From assembly GCA_035771175.1 (NCBI GenBank), contig CM069605.1, forward strand, positions 17,438,288 through 17,502,287: a stretch of DNA of 64,000 nt, read 5' to 3'. Below are positions 35,543 through 49,300 of this stretch, one piece after another; the first letter of the stretch is position 1; each line of letters begins with the position of its first letter. This DNA is from Paratinospora sagittata (Eukaryota > Streptophyta > Magnoliopsida > Ranunculales > Menispermaceae). The position numbers were made by a program, and so were the translations under genes. The notes under the pieces are model-generated. The model saw only the letters and a list, made by a program, of their open reading frames with translations, had not been told where the DNA came from and made no database searches.

Positions 35543-38277
35543 TGTAACACCCGATTTTTTAAAACTTAAATTTAAAGTAAAATAATGAATATTTTAATTT
35601 TATCGTGAAAACCACTTAAAGTCGAGGTGTTAATCGTATCCGTCTATCTTAACCCATAACCGGTAATAAAATTTGAAACAAAAATATGAATTTATATTCT
35701 TCTAACCAACTTACTGGTTAAAATAAACAAATATCCTTTCATCTTCATACCAAGGACCACATAATTCCACTATATAAATTTTTATAGTGAATTATGAGGG
35801 TACTTGCCCTTGTCCATCTATCATGGACACAATATTTTAAATACATTCATCAAATAGAATTCAAGTCCAGGGCATTCACACGTGAAATAAATCACAGGGT
35901 CTTTATTAACCGTAATAATGTTCATTGAATTTCGATTGTCAATACAATCCGTTCAAATAATAAACTTTTAAAAATCAAATAAAAATATTTAGTCTTATCA
36001 CTATAATACTAACAAATTAATTAACTCACTCCTACTACTCTGAACTACTGAACTATGTCACGAACTCGCAATTTTATTCTCCTAAGCACCTGTATATGAA
36101 AAATAGGGGTGAGCTTAAAAACCCAATGGGTCATCTAAACAATTCACAACATTTTATCATGATACATACACAAGAACATTACAAACAAGTTTCACACATT
36201 AATTGTTGCAACATTAATTAGATTGTTTGAGTCGAAAATTTTATCACGTTTTGAATCATGTACCTTTAGGAAATCAAACTCAGGGTGGCACTACCCAAAA
36301 ATTAGAAACTTGTTGGCGATATCTATCATGAATAACTGCCCCATAATAAAAATTGGCAATATTCCTTAGAATAACTGCCCCATAATAATCAATGGCGATA
36401 TTCCTTAGAATAACTGTCTCATATGTGTGATTCTTATCTTAATTATGTTCTTTAGTGATGTCACGCCATACATATAACCTAAGTATGATATTAATTGTAT
36501 TCACAAGCCATATTCAAATTCCACTACACATAGTATCATGTCACAATGCCAAATATAATAGTATTAACGCATAAATTTTTCTATGCCAATATTCTCAAGT
36601 CATGTATTTCATCATCAGGCATTATAATATACAACTGAATTCAATTACCACATGAATTGCATGCATCCAATTATCATTTAATCAAAACAAAAATCATGCT
36701 GACACACATATCATCATAGTTAACAATCACAATATGGTATATATAGAATCATGTAAAATAGACATGCAAGAGCAATCTAATAATATTATAGACTTAATTA
36801 ATTTAACATTCATATCTATATATCAAAATAAAACATGGTGAAGGCATAGAATCCTCCTCACCTGAATCGTTAAATTCCAAATCACTTAAATTCCTCGTCA
36901 CGCCTAGTACTCAACCTGTACACGTATATTACGTTTGTTAATATAAATACTCATAAGAACGATTATGAGTGTAGAAATATATACATATATATAGTGGTGG
37001 GATGTTTAAACAAGTATATATATAATAACGTATTATAATGCCTTGTGATATGATATAATGATGTGTATGGTATAACATGATATAATACAATGTGTGGTAT
37101 ATATATAAGGTGTGGTGATGTGTGGAGCGTTTTGAAAAGGTGTGATATACAACATAATATATGATAGGTGTGCTGATGTGGGAAGTTTAAAAATCAAAAG
37201 GGAATAGGGGAAATAAATAAGAATGGAGGAGTGGAAAGAGGATGGTGAATGGTGGTGATGTTAAGTTGCAGAGAGGTGGTGGTGGTGATGTGCCGCGGGG
37301 AACGGAGCGAGCAAAGAGAAGAAGAGATTTGGCGATTGGGGTTTTGAGGCACGATGGGTTTCCGACAAACCAACAGAGAGAAAGATAGAGGGTTTTGAGG
37401 CGCGATGGGTTTCCGACAAACCAACAGAGAGAAAGAGATAGGGTTTTGAGGAGCGATGGGCTCTGGACGAACCAGCAGAAAGAGAGATCTGGGTGGCGTG
37501 GTGTAGTATTGGGGAAGAGAGGAGTGTTTCGAGCAAGAGAGAATAGAGAAGAGAGAAGAGAGAGGCGAGATTCAAAGAGCAGAGGAAGATGGCGGAGAAG
37601 AGAAGAGAGAAGAGAGAAAGAGTGAACGGCGACAGTTCACCGACGTTCGTGAATCGGGTAGTGATTTTGGTGAATATCAGAGAGGGGTTTCGTTTGGAGA
37701 TTTTGGAGTTGTAGCGGAGAGAGAAGTTTGGCGGTTTTGAAGTAAGCAGCGGCGAGTTGTAGCGGCGAGTTGCAGCGGCGAGAGAGGAGTTTGGAGTCTC
37801 GCGCGTTCGGATGAAAGGATGGGGGGATGATGTTGCTTGGAGTTTTGGTTACAACGACGAGATGGGGTTTCAGGCATTGGAGTTTTGAGTAGAAAGTTGA
37901 GAGAGAGACCTGGCGAGAGCGAGAGAGCAGAGCAGAGAGGTTTTGCGCGGTTGGGTTTCGAGAGAGAGAGAGTTTCGAGTAAGAGGGCGACGAGATTCAG
38001 AGCGAGAGAGCAGAACATCGAAGCAAAGAAAAAGAGAAAAAGAGAAAGAAAGAAGTCTCACCGTGGTTGCCGTTTCCACGTTTTTTTGATTCCTGGTTCG
38101 AAAGGAGAGGAGCGTGAAAGGGATGAACGAGCCGGCTAAGGTGCATAAGTATTATACATAGTATTGTTAATTCTAGGGTTTAATGACGATCATGTAAATC
38201 TTTTCAGAATTTTCAGGGATTTCATTTGAAATTGGAAAGTAGATTTTTTTTTTAAAAAATTTTTTCAGGGGATTACA
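35543..38277 (-). mobile_element. Solo LTR (2735 bp), probable TSD TATAT
   Basis: On the minus strand it starts TGTAATCCCCTG at 38277 and ends CGGGTGTTACA at 35543. TATAT lies on both sides (35538-35542 and 38278-38282), though such an AT-rich duplication is weak evidence. The minus strand carries AAGCTCACCCCTATTTTTC near 36100, a phrase found late in gypsy LTRs. The purine-rich block 37200-38110 (CT-rich on the minus strand) would be leader sequence near the LTR start; its open frames are not genes. Confidence 0.75.
36325..36420 (+). repeat. Short tandem repeat, unit about 44 bp
   Basis: GAATAACTGCCCCATAATAA, then a TTGGCRATATTCCTTA-like stretch, is present twice, plus a partial third copy with GAATAACTGTCTCAT. 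It lies inside the solo LTR. Confidence 0.75.
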
Positions 38278-38333
38278 TATATAAAGAAATAACATAACAT
38301 TTAGAAAAACTATATATATATAATGTTTAAGCT

Positions 38334-38565
38334 GCCAATGGGCGGTTGGCGATGGTTCGAGTGAAGTAAGTGCGTGGACTTGCGTTCGAATCTCAGGAAG
38401 CTCCATGGGGGCGGTTTGGCGTTTAAATTGAGACCGATTTCTACGTGCCTTCAATCGTTGGTATAAAAATTAGTGGATTTCGAAGGGATTCGACGCCCCA
38501 CTGGGGAAAGGGGGGGTTTAGGGAGCGCCTTGTATCTTCTTAAAAACAAAATAATAATAACATGC
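38334..38565 (+). mobile_element. tRNA-derived SINE
   Basis: A-box-like GGTTGGCGATGGTTCGAGTG and B-box GCGTTCGAATCTC lie about 35 bases apart near the start, and the element ends in AAAACAAAATAATAATAA. This is the layout of plant tRNA-derived SINEs. I could not define a clean target duplication. Confidence 0.7.
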
Positions 38566-40389
38566 ATAAGCTTTTGTTTAAACTGTAACTTAAAGATGGA
38601 GCAACCGAGTTTGAATCGTTTTGACGCCTCTAGATGTAATGATAATGCCTTTAATCATAGTGCTCATGTAGTGGGGTCTCCATTCCTCTGATCATGTTTA
38701 GCACCCCTTAATGATCATGACTAGGTGACATAGCACACTCAACTGCCACCCAATAATTTTAATAACTCCTTGGACTTCATTTTCATTTGGATTCATAAAG
38801 TGGTAACCTTTCTTCTTCTTTTTTCTCTACTTCATATCATATATTTTATTAGTTTGCAAATTCGGTAAAAAAAATAAAAATAAAAACCTCTGAATTCTTA
38901 TATGTACTTTATACAATTAGTTCCCCAGTAATGTTGATATTATCACATAATCTATATATGTCTGGCATTAGTTTAATTTTCTCTAGGGTAGAGAGCAAAC
39001 AGCTAAATGTTGAACTAATGATGACAATATAGAATTCTTTTTCAGAAAAGGTCATTAAGAATAAATAAATAAATAAATAAAAGCTTTTCTATTGAAAAGC
39101 TTACAAAAGGTACATACAATGCAAAATGGCTTCTCCAATCTTTCTGTTGTTTTCAATATGTTGTGTAATAACGTAAAGTTGTTAAGTTACACGTGATGTG
39201 AGAAAACACAATGGCCAAACCATCCGTGCTGGATTTCCTATTACTGAAAAGTACAAAGACCCAAACAACTGGGGTCAAAAAAAAATGGGATGGCGAGGAG
39301 ATATGATATATCCATCAACAATACCACTATCGTATAACAGCATTAGCCCTGGGTACCATGAGATACATATGCATACTTCAATGCATTGGCAAAGCTGCAC
39401 GTTTACGAAGCACTAGTGAAGAATAAGCAAAAGCTCTGCAGCAAGTTCAGCCTCAATGCTGCTGGGGACTAGACTGCTCATGGCCTCTTGCTGCTTAAGG
39501 CACTAATAATTCTCTTATACTCTTGTTAACATGGTACATCAAAGTATAAAATGAATATTACAAAAATTGTGATTTTTCATTAAAAGCAAAGCAAATGCTG
39601 CAAAAACTGAAACGAGTAGAATCTACAGTAATTATTCCATGATTGAAGCAAGGAAAGAACTGTAAATATTATTAAACGAAAATAACTTGTCATAGTGCAG
39701 TCCAATTTGGAGGCTGATTGTGAAGTTTTAACAGCTTCAACTACATGGTTAATACACAACGATTGGGTTCCTTCCATATCCTAAACAGGAAGAACAGATA
39801 CAGATGAGGGTGACAAGACAAAAGGAAAAAAATGAAAAGGAAGAGCAAAACAAAAAAGATAAAATTTAAATGCTTCAATGATAGTGCTGCTGATTGATTT
39901 CCTGATTGAAATTTTCTTTCTTTGGTCCATTATAGTGCTAAAAACAGGTATCAACACATTCCCCCTGCAGAAACTTTGAAAAGTGAAATAAATAAAACAG
40001 AAAATATCTAGTCATGATTCGATAAAGATGGCAAGTTCTCCCTGTTGATGTCTCCTAAAGGATGGGGAGATGCGAAGGATCACCAGAAAGATTTTGTTAA
40101 GAAAATCGGTATACTGCCATTGGCATCAACAACCATAGTTGAACGTTCGGAGACCCCTTAAACCCATGTGAACTGCAATTAAAGAAAAAAGGGAGAAAAG
40201 GAATGCAGAGAGGACTTTGCAAGCTTTAGCTGCAAGAGAATGTCATGATATCTGTTCTAAACTTACATATACATGGTCTTAGTCACCATGGTGTGCTCTC
40301 TGGAAGCCAGGCAAAATTTAGTATGGCATACCATAAACACAAAGAAACTTCAACTAATTTACAGATGAGGCAGAACCTGGTGATTTAAC
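38566..40389. other. Downstream flank of the PCF11-like gene; no other gene seen
   Basis: It contains an (AAAT)n run at about 39061-39082 and a 9-bp hairpin AAGCTTTTC-TATT-GAAAAGCTT at about 39081-39102. The part from about 39580 to 40389 is likely the 3' UTR of the minus-strand gene. I could not fix a polyadenylation site. Confidence 0.45.
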
Positions 40390-43300
40390 TTAAACTCGGA
40401 TCCTCTTTCTTTGATTACCCTCATCAGTCTTTCCCTGCAAGTCACAGACAACAGAAAAAGTTACTTTCCAGTATGGACCAGTCAATAGAATAACATACTG
40501 CCACAAGAGCTCCAACACATGGGGGGAAAAAAAACAATTGCAAAAGAAAGAAACAGGATATAACCATGTCTGCAGGGTAGCTAACACACTACACAATAGG
40601 AGTAAAGAAATATATCAGTCAAGGAAAAAAAAAAAACACTAATGAGTCACTGCACATTGTGCAGATCATGTACTTAATTTAGAAAAGTGTAGGCAGAGAA
40701 CACCTAGAAACCAAATGAATCCCCCATGGAATCTATAAATAACAATCAGTCCAAATATAAAATTTAAAAAACAATTGGAAAATAATAAAACAGAAACCCA
40801 CAAAAAATTACTTCAAATAATGCAAAAGTTATGATAAGCATAGCATACCCCTTCATCTAGGACAAAATCTTCAGGGGGAACTACTGTTGACTCAGACCTA
40901 CACTTAGCATGTACAATAGGACCCAATTGAGACCTATCCATGCCAGTTGTTGTAGATCCATTAGGCACATTCAGATAAACAGCCCCTTTATACATCCACT
41001 CCTCTGTCTCATCACTATAAAAATCATCGAAAGGCTCTCCGCACAGTGCACATGTATTCTGATTCTCATCAGCAGGAACAGCCATTTCTTCATCATCCTT
41101 CTTTTCTACAACAGGTTCAGCAGGCAAAAACCCAGGAACAGCATCAGTTCCTAAAGCTTCTGCACCACTAAGCCACACACTGGTACTAACAAACCATTTG
41201 CCAGAGGGCTTCTGCTTGCGATTTTTGGATACCCGGTTTTTAGTTACATGCCAATCCATATGACTACTATGATCCTCTTGGAACTTGAAACGAAGGCCAC
41301 ATGTTTTACACTGTCTTGGAAGATCAGAATATAGGGCACTAATTGCTGACTCATGCCGTACCTTGAGAAGATCTGGATTAAATTCAACTCCAACAGAATC
41401 CTGCAAAAACAAAGTACTAGTTGCAGCCATTATCCTAAATTGCATTACACAAACGAAAAGTAAATAAGTGGATAAAAGTAAGAAACACTTTTAAAAGTAC
41501 CTGACCAGACACAGGTGGTGCTGTCAAAGAGATCAACCCTTGTGCCACAAGAGAACTTATCAGACCCGAAAAAGCATTGCCAACTGGTGGTTGAGACACA
41601 ACAGGGCCAATATCCTGAGACGTTGACACCATCTGTGAAGCAGAAGGTGGACGGCCAGGAGGTAAAGGGGGTATCATACCCCCCTGTAACGGGAAGGATG
41701 TATTTGGCACACCATGTACTGTAACGGAAGAAAAAGGTAATCCAGGTATTTGATTTAATGGAAGGGTACTCCTAATAGCATTATTCCTTCGTAAAGTACG
41801 TCCAAAACTTGACGGTTCGGCTGCTAAATGCGACGAGACTTGTGGTTGTATTGATGAAGTAGAATTTTCTCGAGCCACTTGAGATTCAATCAGCTGTGGA
41901 GGTAAAAGAGAAACTTGACCATGGCGCTGACTATTAGACAACCCCTCGAGTTGATTAGGCAGCTGCAGCAGGTTATTCGTACTTATGGGATGTTTGCTCT
42001 CAACAATGTCTAACTGCTGTTGAGGCAAAAGTAAAGACTTACTTGGAACTTGATTCATGAGTAGCTTTTTAGTATCCAACAAATCAAACTGGCCTCTTAT
42101 CTGTTTCTGTGGTGGAAGAATAGACAGTGGAGGAGGTGGATGAGATGCTTGTGCAGTTATGGGAGGCCATACACGTGGTGGCATGGGTGAATGAGGCTTT
42201 TGTCCAAAATACTTATCAATTGATGCAGCAGCTGCCATAGTCAATGGAACTTCCATGTTCTCAACAAGAGAAGGTATTTTTTGACCAACCAATGCCGCTG
42301 TCCCAGCTGGTAGAAAAGATGACTGAACAGCCTTCCCATTCACCTTGGGATTAAGTTGTTGCAAAGACTGCGGTAAAGGGTTCTTTAAATTCCAGGGCTC
42401 ATGAGAATAGTCAGAAGCTTGGATTTGAGCTACTTCACTTCGAGTTCCTAGACCACCCACAGATTTCTTGCTCATAGACCCATGGCTGGGCTGCAAGAAA
42501 CAATAAAGTTTTACTTTATGAGCTCAAACATGGAAGTTTTTTCATAATAAAATAAACAGGGAAAAGCTAATTAGTATTCACTTCGTTTATTTTATTAGAT
42601 ATTGAAAAAAAAAATCATCAGATAGATTTATATTCCTACCAAGAAAAAAAAACTAAACACAAATAGAGCACTTTGCCACAACAAAGGAGCCAACAGATGC
42701 CTTCAGCACTTCTACTAGAAACATATGCCCCAAGCAACATTATGGACTTTACTGAAAAACTAACAATTACACTTAATAAATAGAATAACATATAATATCA
42801 AAGTAATAAATCAGAGACTGTACATGGCTAACAATTCTGGCACAACATACACAACATGCCTATCAATATAACAAAATAAAGGAAAAAAAGGAACCAGATT
42901 AGGAATCATACACCCATAATCGAGATCCCATCTTCAGTGGTGATTGCCGAATCATTGACAATAGGCCGTTGAGCTTGCCTGGGCCAACTTCCCCTTCCAT
43001 AATCAGGTTCCAATAGTGAAGCATTTGGTCTTCCCAAAGCGATTCTTGAATTGAAGTTTCGGAGAGGAGGATTAGATGGCATTAGCTCATTACTCCTACT
43101 ACGATCAACTAAAGTTGGGCTCATATCTTCCCAAATATACTCCTCTTCTTCAGTATTCTGCCATCTTTTCATAGCTGCCTCACTGTTTATGCTCTTCACA
43201 TCAAGCCTTTCAATCTTCAAAGGCTTCTCATTATGAGTATTTTTGTAATTTCCATAAGCATCAATTAGAGCTCGCGGTCTTTGCGGATCAAATCCATTAC

Positions 43301-46300
43301 TATGGTTGAATGCACTAGAAGCTTCTCTATGCTGATTATTATTGTTCAACGAATTCTTCATCCACCAATTATTGTTTTCTCCATCCCTTCTATGTCCCCT
43401 TCCAGCTCCAAACTCAAATCCACTATGAGAAGGAGAGGCCCTCTCAACAGCCCTCCCAGGAGAGTTGTCCATTGCAAAGCCATCACCTAATGATGATAAA
43501 GATTCAGCAGGACCAACTCTTGAAGGAGAAGAGGACCTAAAAAGCTGAGTTTTTGAAGAGAGATCCCTTTCAGCTCCACCTAAAAAAGACATGCGGGCAG
43601 CTACTCCAGGTGAGCCTCGTCTTTGGATACCAACCTTTTGGGAGATAATTTCAGGATGATCAATGTCATATTCAGCGAATCCAAAGGCCTTCTTTTGCCC
43701 ATATTGTTGTTGGCTTGATGAAATTCCTCTGGGATCTGGAATATCCTGTAAATGTATTTCAGAAGTTTTAGATGTTATTAACAGTAATCACATCTAGCCA
43801 CATGCTAGCTACATCCTGATAAATAAAACATAACCAACAGTGAAATGATGATACTGAGATTCCTCAAAAGAGCAAACAAGCAACAAAGATAAGAGAAACG
43901 CGACAATTAAATTTTGCATATTACAAGAATGCATATAGGATCAAATAAGTCACGGATTTAAGCATCAATAACTATGCTTGGAGAGCTGATAAGTGAATAC
44001 TAGAAATTGCACACATTGAATTTTGAAGAAGCTCCAGACCATCCTTTTAGACTTGTTGAAGCATTTGTCTCCAGCCTTTCTCCTTTCAATGAAGTCATAC
44101 GTTCAGCACTACTGCTTGGATCTGTTACGCTCATCTGCAAGCACAGATCGTTGTCATTCAGAGCACTTAGAAAATGCCCCAAACAACGTCCCACATCCCA
44201 AATAGCCAAATACACAATATTATATGCGAGATATCCAACACAACAATAGCCAAAGATCCTTTACCATAATATGGCCAGACGAATCACGAAATAACAAAAG
44301 AAGGATATTTGACAAAACCTTAGAGAAAACATCTAAAGCCCAAATTTGTCGGTTGTACCATTACTGAACTCTAAATCAAAATTACCAAATACTCAATTAA
44401 GAGGCAGATGTCATTGTTGATGCCTATGTACATATTAATCATTAGTCTAAAATTTGAAGATGATTTGGGGTTTGATTTTCTATGTTCTTTCATAATTACA
44501 TTTTAATATTAATTATTTCCAACTTTCTCATATTTTCAACATTTTTCTGCTGCTGATTTATCTGAACCACCCCCCCCCCCCCCCCCCCCCTCAAAAGAAA
44601 AAAAAAAAAAACAATTTTCCTCTTTCCCAAATTTGTACAAGAAACTAAGGAAGATACTGAGTACCTGAAAAAACAATATAGTCCACCTATAGTCTCTCGA
44701 GAATTAACTCAGGAACCCTTCGAGACTAATATTGGACTCCACAAAGATCTTTCAGAGAAAATCACCAATTACATTATATATCACACTTCAAAGTGCAGGT
44801 CACTTTGCATTCTTTATTGAGAGTGATATGTGAAAAATGGATCATCCAAGTGAAGTTTGAATCTAATCTCTAAGAATCTCGAACAAACTATGCCTTTAAT
44901 GTGTTCACAGACAAATTGATCCTGGTTACTAGGATCAAACATGGGAAATATAGTTATCTGGAAATTTCAATCCTAATAGTTTCGAATCTACAAATAGAAC
45001 TATTTATCCAGAAAATCAATATTTACAGCGCAAAACTTGTTCTAGTTCTTTCTGTTCTCAAGCATGTCCTTGTACTCGATCGTTCTTGCAAGTGATTTAC
45101 AAAGCCTTGAAATCTTTAACAGAACTCAGATTTTTAATAAAAAAATCAACATGAATGCCATCATTAAGACAAAAATTAGAAGAGAAGGAAAAAAGGAAAA
45201 GAAAAAGCAACCAAGATGGCTTCATTGCTATGTTTCCTTCATCAAATTTACAAACCTTTTGGCCAATGGCTATGTTGTGAGTGGATCCATCAAAATAGAT
45301 ACCAACTTTCTTAAGTCAGTAAATTTTGTCAGTGACAATAGCACGAGATGGAACTCAAACGTGTCTTTCACACACAAGGTACATCCAGTGGTGAAAAACA
45401 TATACCAAATAGGACGACTTGAAATCGAAGCTTATTTCAAATAATGGACCATAATAATTGAAGTTATGCTTCAAAAAGGAGAAGAAGAAGAAGAAGAATG
45501 TAAAGTGATGACCACTAATGATCAAAGTACGAAACTTCGATTTCGCCCTAAACTTCGACCTTCAAAAATCAGAATTAATTCGGAGAAGTTTAATTCGACA
45601 TGGAGAATTTTTGTAAAAATTTGCTAAATTAGAGAAGTTTAGAGAATTTTTGCATACATGCTTAAATATCTAAATTTATTGTAGTATAAGCTAAAAACTA
45701 ATATAAATAGACACTTTTAATACATAAAAATATCAATAAGCGACCTAACAAAATCAATCTTGTTAAGTGAGTTGATGACTTTGAATGACGGCTTTTGGTC
45801 TTAATTTGTTTTCTTTATTTTGATATTTTATTTTGTGATGGCTTGCTTCTCGACCATATACTTTACTAGTTTGAATTCTATCATGCTTAATTTATTAGTT
45901 TATTATTTGAATGTGTCGTTTATTAATCTTGTTTCATAAGAGTTAACTTAAAAAAGATGACTTTAGAAAATCTTTTAATTTATTTTTAAGTTTTTATCTT
46001 ATTTCGACTTTAACTATTTATTTATTTTGCTTCTTTTTTTTTTTTTTGGTAAAGCATATCCCATAAACTACATAATTTGTTAACTTGTTAAATTATTTTT
46101 TAAAATTTATATTGCTATGTTGGTTGATGAAGTTGAAAATAATACATAATTATTAGTGTTTTTTTGTTTTTTATTGATGAAGTAACATCTTTTTTACTTC
46201 TCTGTCTAATTTCATCGAATTTTTGCTCGAATTTTTGCATTTTTTTTATTGAAAAACTAAACTTTTGTCGAAGTTTATCGAATTTCGTCGAAGTTGTCGA

Positions 46301-49300
46301 AGTTTATCGAATTATTTAGCAAATTTTTGCATTTTGTATTTTACATCCCACTTTGCACTTCGATGGTAAAAAAACCGAAAAAATTCGCCGAATTTCGGCA
46401 AAATTCGGCGAATTTTTAGTCCTTGCTAATGATAACAACTTTCTCATAACAAAACCTTCATCAGCTTATTTTTCTCATTCCATAGCTCCATTATATTTTC
46501 ACATTTCAGCAGCAGACTGGCATCTGACAAGGAACTGTACGCCAATGGCCAAAACTTGTAGTTATATGCACAAAGACAACTAACCACAAGGGTCATAATG
46601 AACCAGTTGATAACACTAATTGATTCCATGCAAATGGACCAATGTTATAAACGTTTATTTGAGAGGCAAGTGAATGAGGTGACACAAACTATCCCAGGCA
46701 AAGACATGTTTATAACATCTTCCAACTAACATAGCAAGACTGCGAGACATCCCCAAGTAAACCACATCACCATTCATCACATGGCAACTTTCAAACATGG
46801 CTGAAAATCACAACTAATTACACACAAACAGTTGATAGTCCCACTGCCTTTGTGTTGTAGTTTCGTGCCACTAACATGGATTAACAACACTAATTAAAAA
46901 AAAAAAGACCCATCATGAAAATTGCAAGTTAAAATGTCTCATGTTAATATTCTTCCTCCCTGCTTTACTTCATCCACATCATCGAATTACACGCTAGTTA
47001 TAATAAAGAGACACAATAAAACTTATCTTAAGAAGGTTCTCCTTCCAAACATTTAGCTTTCTTATCTTATTGATGATTAGTCTATACATCGCCCTATTTG
47101 AAATCCGAAATAATGATAATATCTTAAGACCATTCCTTTCTTAGGCTAGATTAATGCTCGAAATAATGATCAATTTGATAAAAAATATCCATTGTGTAGT
47201 TGGGGTACTCCATACAACTTCCATTTCTCTCCAAACCTTAGTTTTGTATTAACTGTTATGTGGTGTTTCTTAACTCTACTAGCAACTTCTAGAAAAAGTA
47301 GAAGATAATGAAAAATATATATTTTTAGGTAAATATAGTAGTTCTTTCTGCTTATAATTGAAAAAGAGGTACAACCACTACAAGAATAAACAAAAAATCT
47401 TGGCTCATTCTATTCGAACTTAAACCTCTACTACAAAATAGAGGTTCACTTTAAAATAGAAGTAGAGGCTAAACAAAGTTAACAAACACTACCTTAATTT
47501 AATATCACGAACTAGCACAATATATTAGCAAACAACATATACAATGGAACGTCTTATATATGTTCAATAATCCATCCATAACTAGCGCAAAAATATGGGA
47601 GTCCAAGATTGATCCCAGGTCTAAACCTAACGTAATTGGAACTCCGTAATTTCTCATATTGTTGTTCGTATTAAGTTATCACTCTATCATAGATATCCTT
47701 TAACAAGTAGTACACTTATTTGCAACTCTTTTTCTCTCTCTCCAAACCCAGTTAATTGTATCTCTACATATTCAATCAAAATCTTTCTAAATATCATATT
47801 ATCAATAAACATAATATAAGGTCATTTTTCTCTCTACACCTATCCATCAATATCCTTGATGAGTAAATAGCTTTCATAGTTGATATCCTACACATACATC
47901 CAAATTAATTTTAAATGTCGAAGTTTAGTTCATTCACAATTACTTTATCATATAATTTTATCATATGACTCATCAATTTGATATCTCAATTATTTGCATA
48001 ACATTGTAACATAAATATCGACTTAGCACCGAAAAAGCAAAGTAGATAAAGCAAATTCATGTAATTGTACCCGACCCCATGAAGTTTGGGAAAGGCTTTA
48101 TTGAGTTTAGTTGAGAATAATTTGCACAATACTAAATATCCCATTTAATTTTATATAGGTATTATAATACTTTCCTCCACTCATTAGGCACTTTTCTAGT
48201 TGGTTATATTAAAAATAATTTTGTGAAACACAAAACTCTAATGTCCCATAAATATTTACCAACTTGAATAAGGGTCATGATCTAGTCTTAAAGTGTCCAC
48301 ATTTGTCATTTTCTTGAAAAGCTTTTTTTTTTTTTTCCATCTCGAGCATGTCAGTTCTAGAAAAGAATTTATTTCCATCAGTTAAGCCTAAGTTATTATA
48401 TTCTTCTATACTTAATTTTCCAAATGGTTTTAATTAATTAATATGGTTAAGACTTTATGTTTTCTTCCCTCAATGCAAATTATATATATTCCTCCCTTTG
48501 TCCCTAAACCAGTATACAAATCATTGTACGCTTTAAGTTTATCACAGTGAGGAGAGCATGTATCCTTTTAATCAAATAAACACAATTTATATTTTATCAT
48601 ACACAACCAAAAAAAAAAAAAATAGTAATCCTTTTCTAGCATAAACATAAAGTATTTGTTGTGCTGGCTAACAAAACAAAAAATCATCTCAGGTTTAGAT
48701 GAGCCAATGGTTGCATGTTACCCTAGACTCACCAGTGTGCATCTTTCCACACATGTAGAACTCATTATGGATGCATCAGAAAAACGTGAGGATGTTCAAT
48801 AATAAAGGAAGAGAGAATACTTTGCAGAGCTTACATTTACCACTGTTTGTTCAAGACGCCTTGCTTCCAGGTATTTTGGATTTACATGTATACCATGTGT
48901 TGGGCGAGATTGAGATTCAGACGATCTCAAAGTTGTCGAGCCTGATGTTGGATGGTTCACAAGAGGAGAAAATTGTAGCTCAGAACCAATCTTTCGAAGT
49001 ATTGAAGGTGGGAATACTGCTGACCAGGTCCCAAACAGATGCCTCATGGCAGGATGTTGGTTAGGGGGAACTTGCTTGTATGCCTCACAAAACACCTTTT
49101 TACACATTAATCAGAATATCAGAACACTAACATTTAAGATTAAAAATATTTAAAAAGAAGTTTTGCACATTTTAACAAATCATGATGTCTACTCACATCA
49201 GGGAGGCGGGAAGCAAAGCATTTGACATATTCATAACCAATGTTCTTTACTATGCTGTCCAAAAGATATAAAGAAGGTAGCTTCTGCTCAACTGGGACCT

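Noticed and set aside
37194..38139. Several overlapping Arg/Ser/Leu-rich frames on both strands
   Set aside because: They come from a GA/CT-rich tract inside a solo LTR; no family features.
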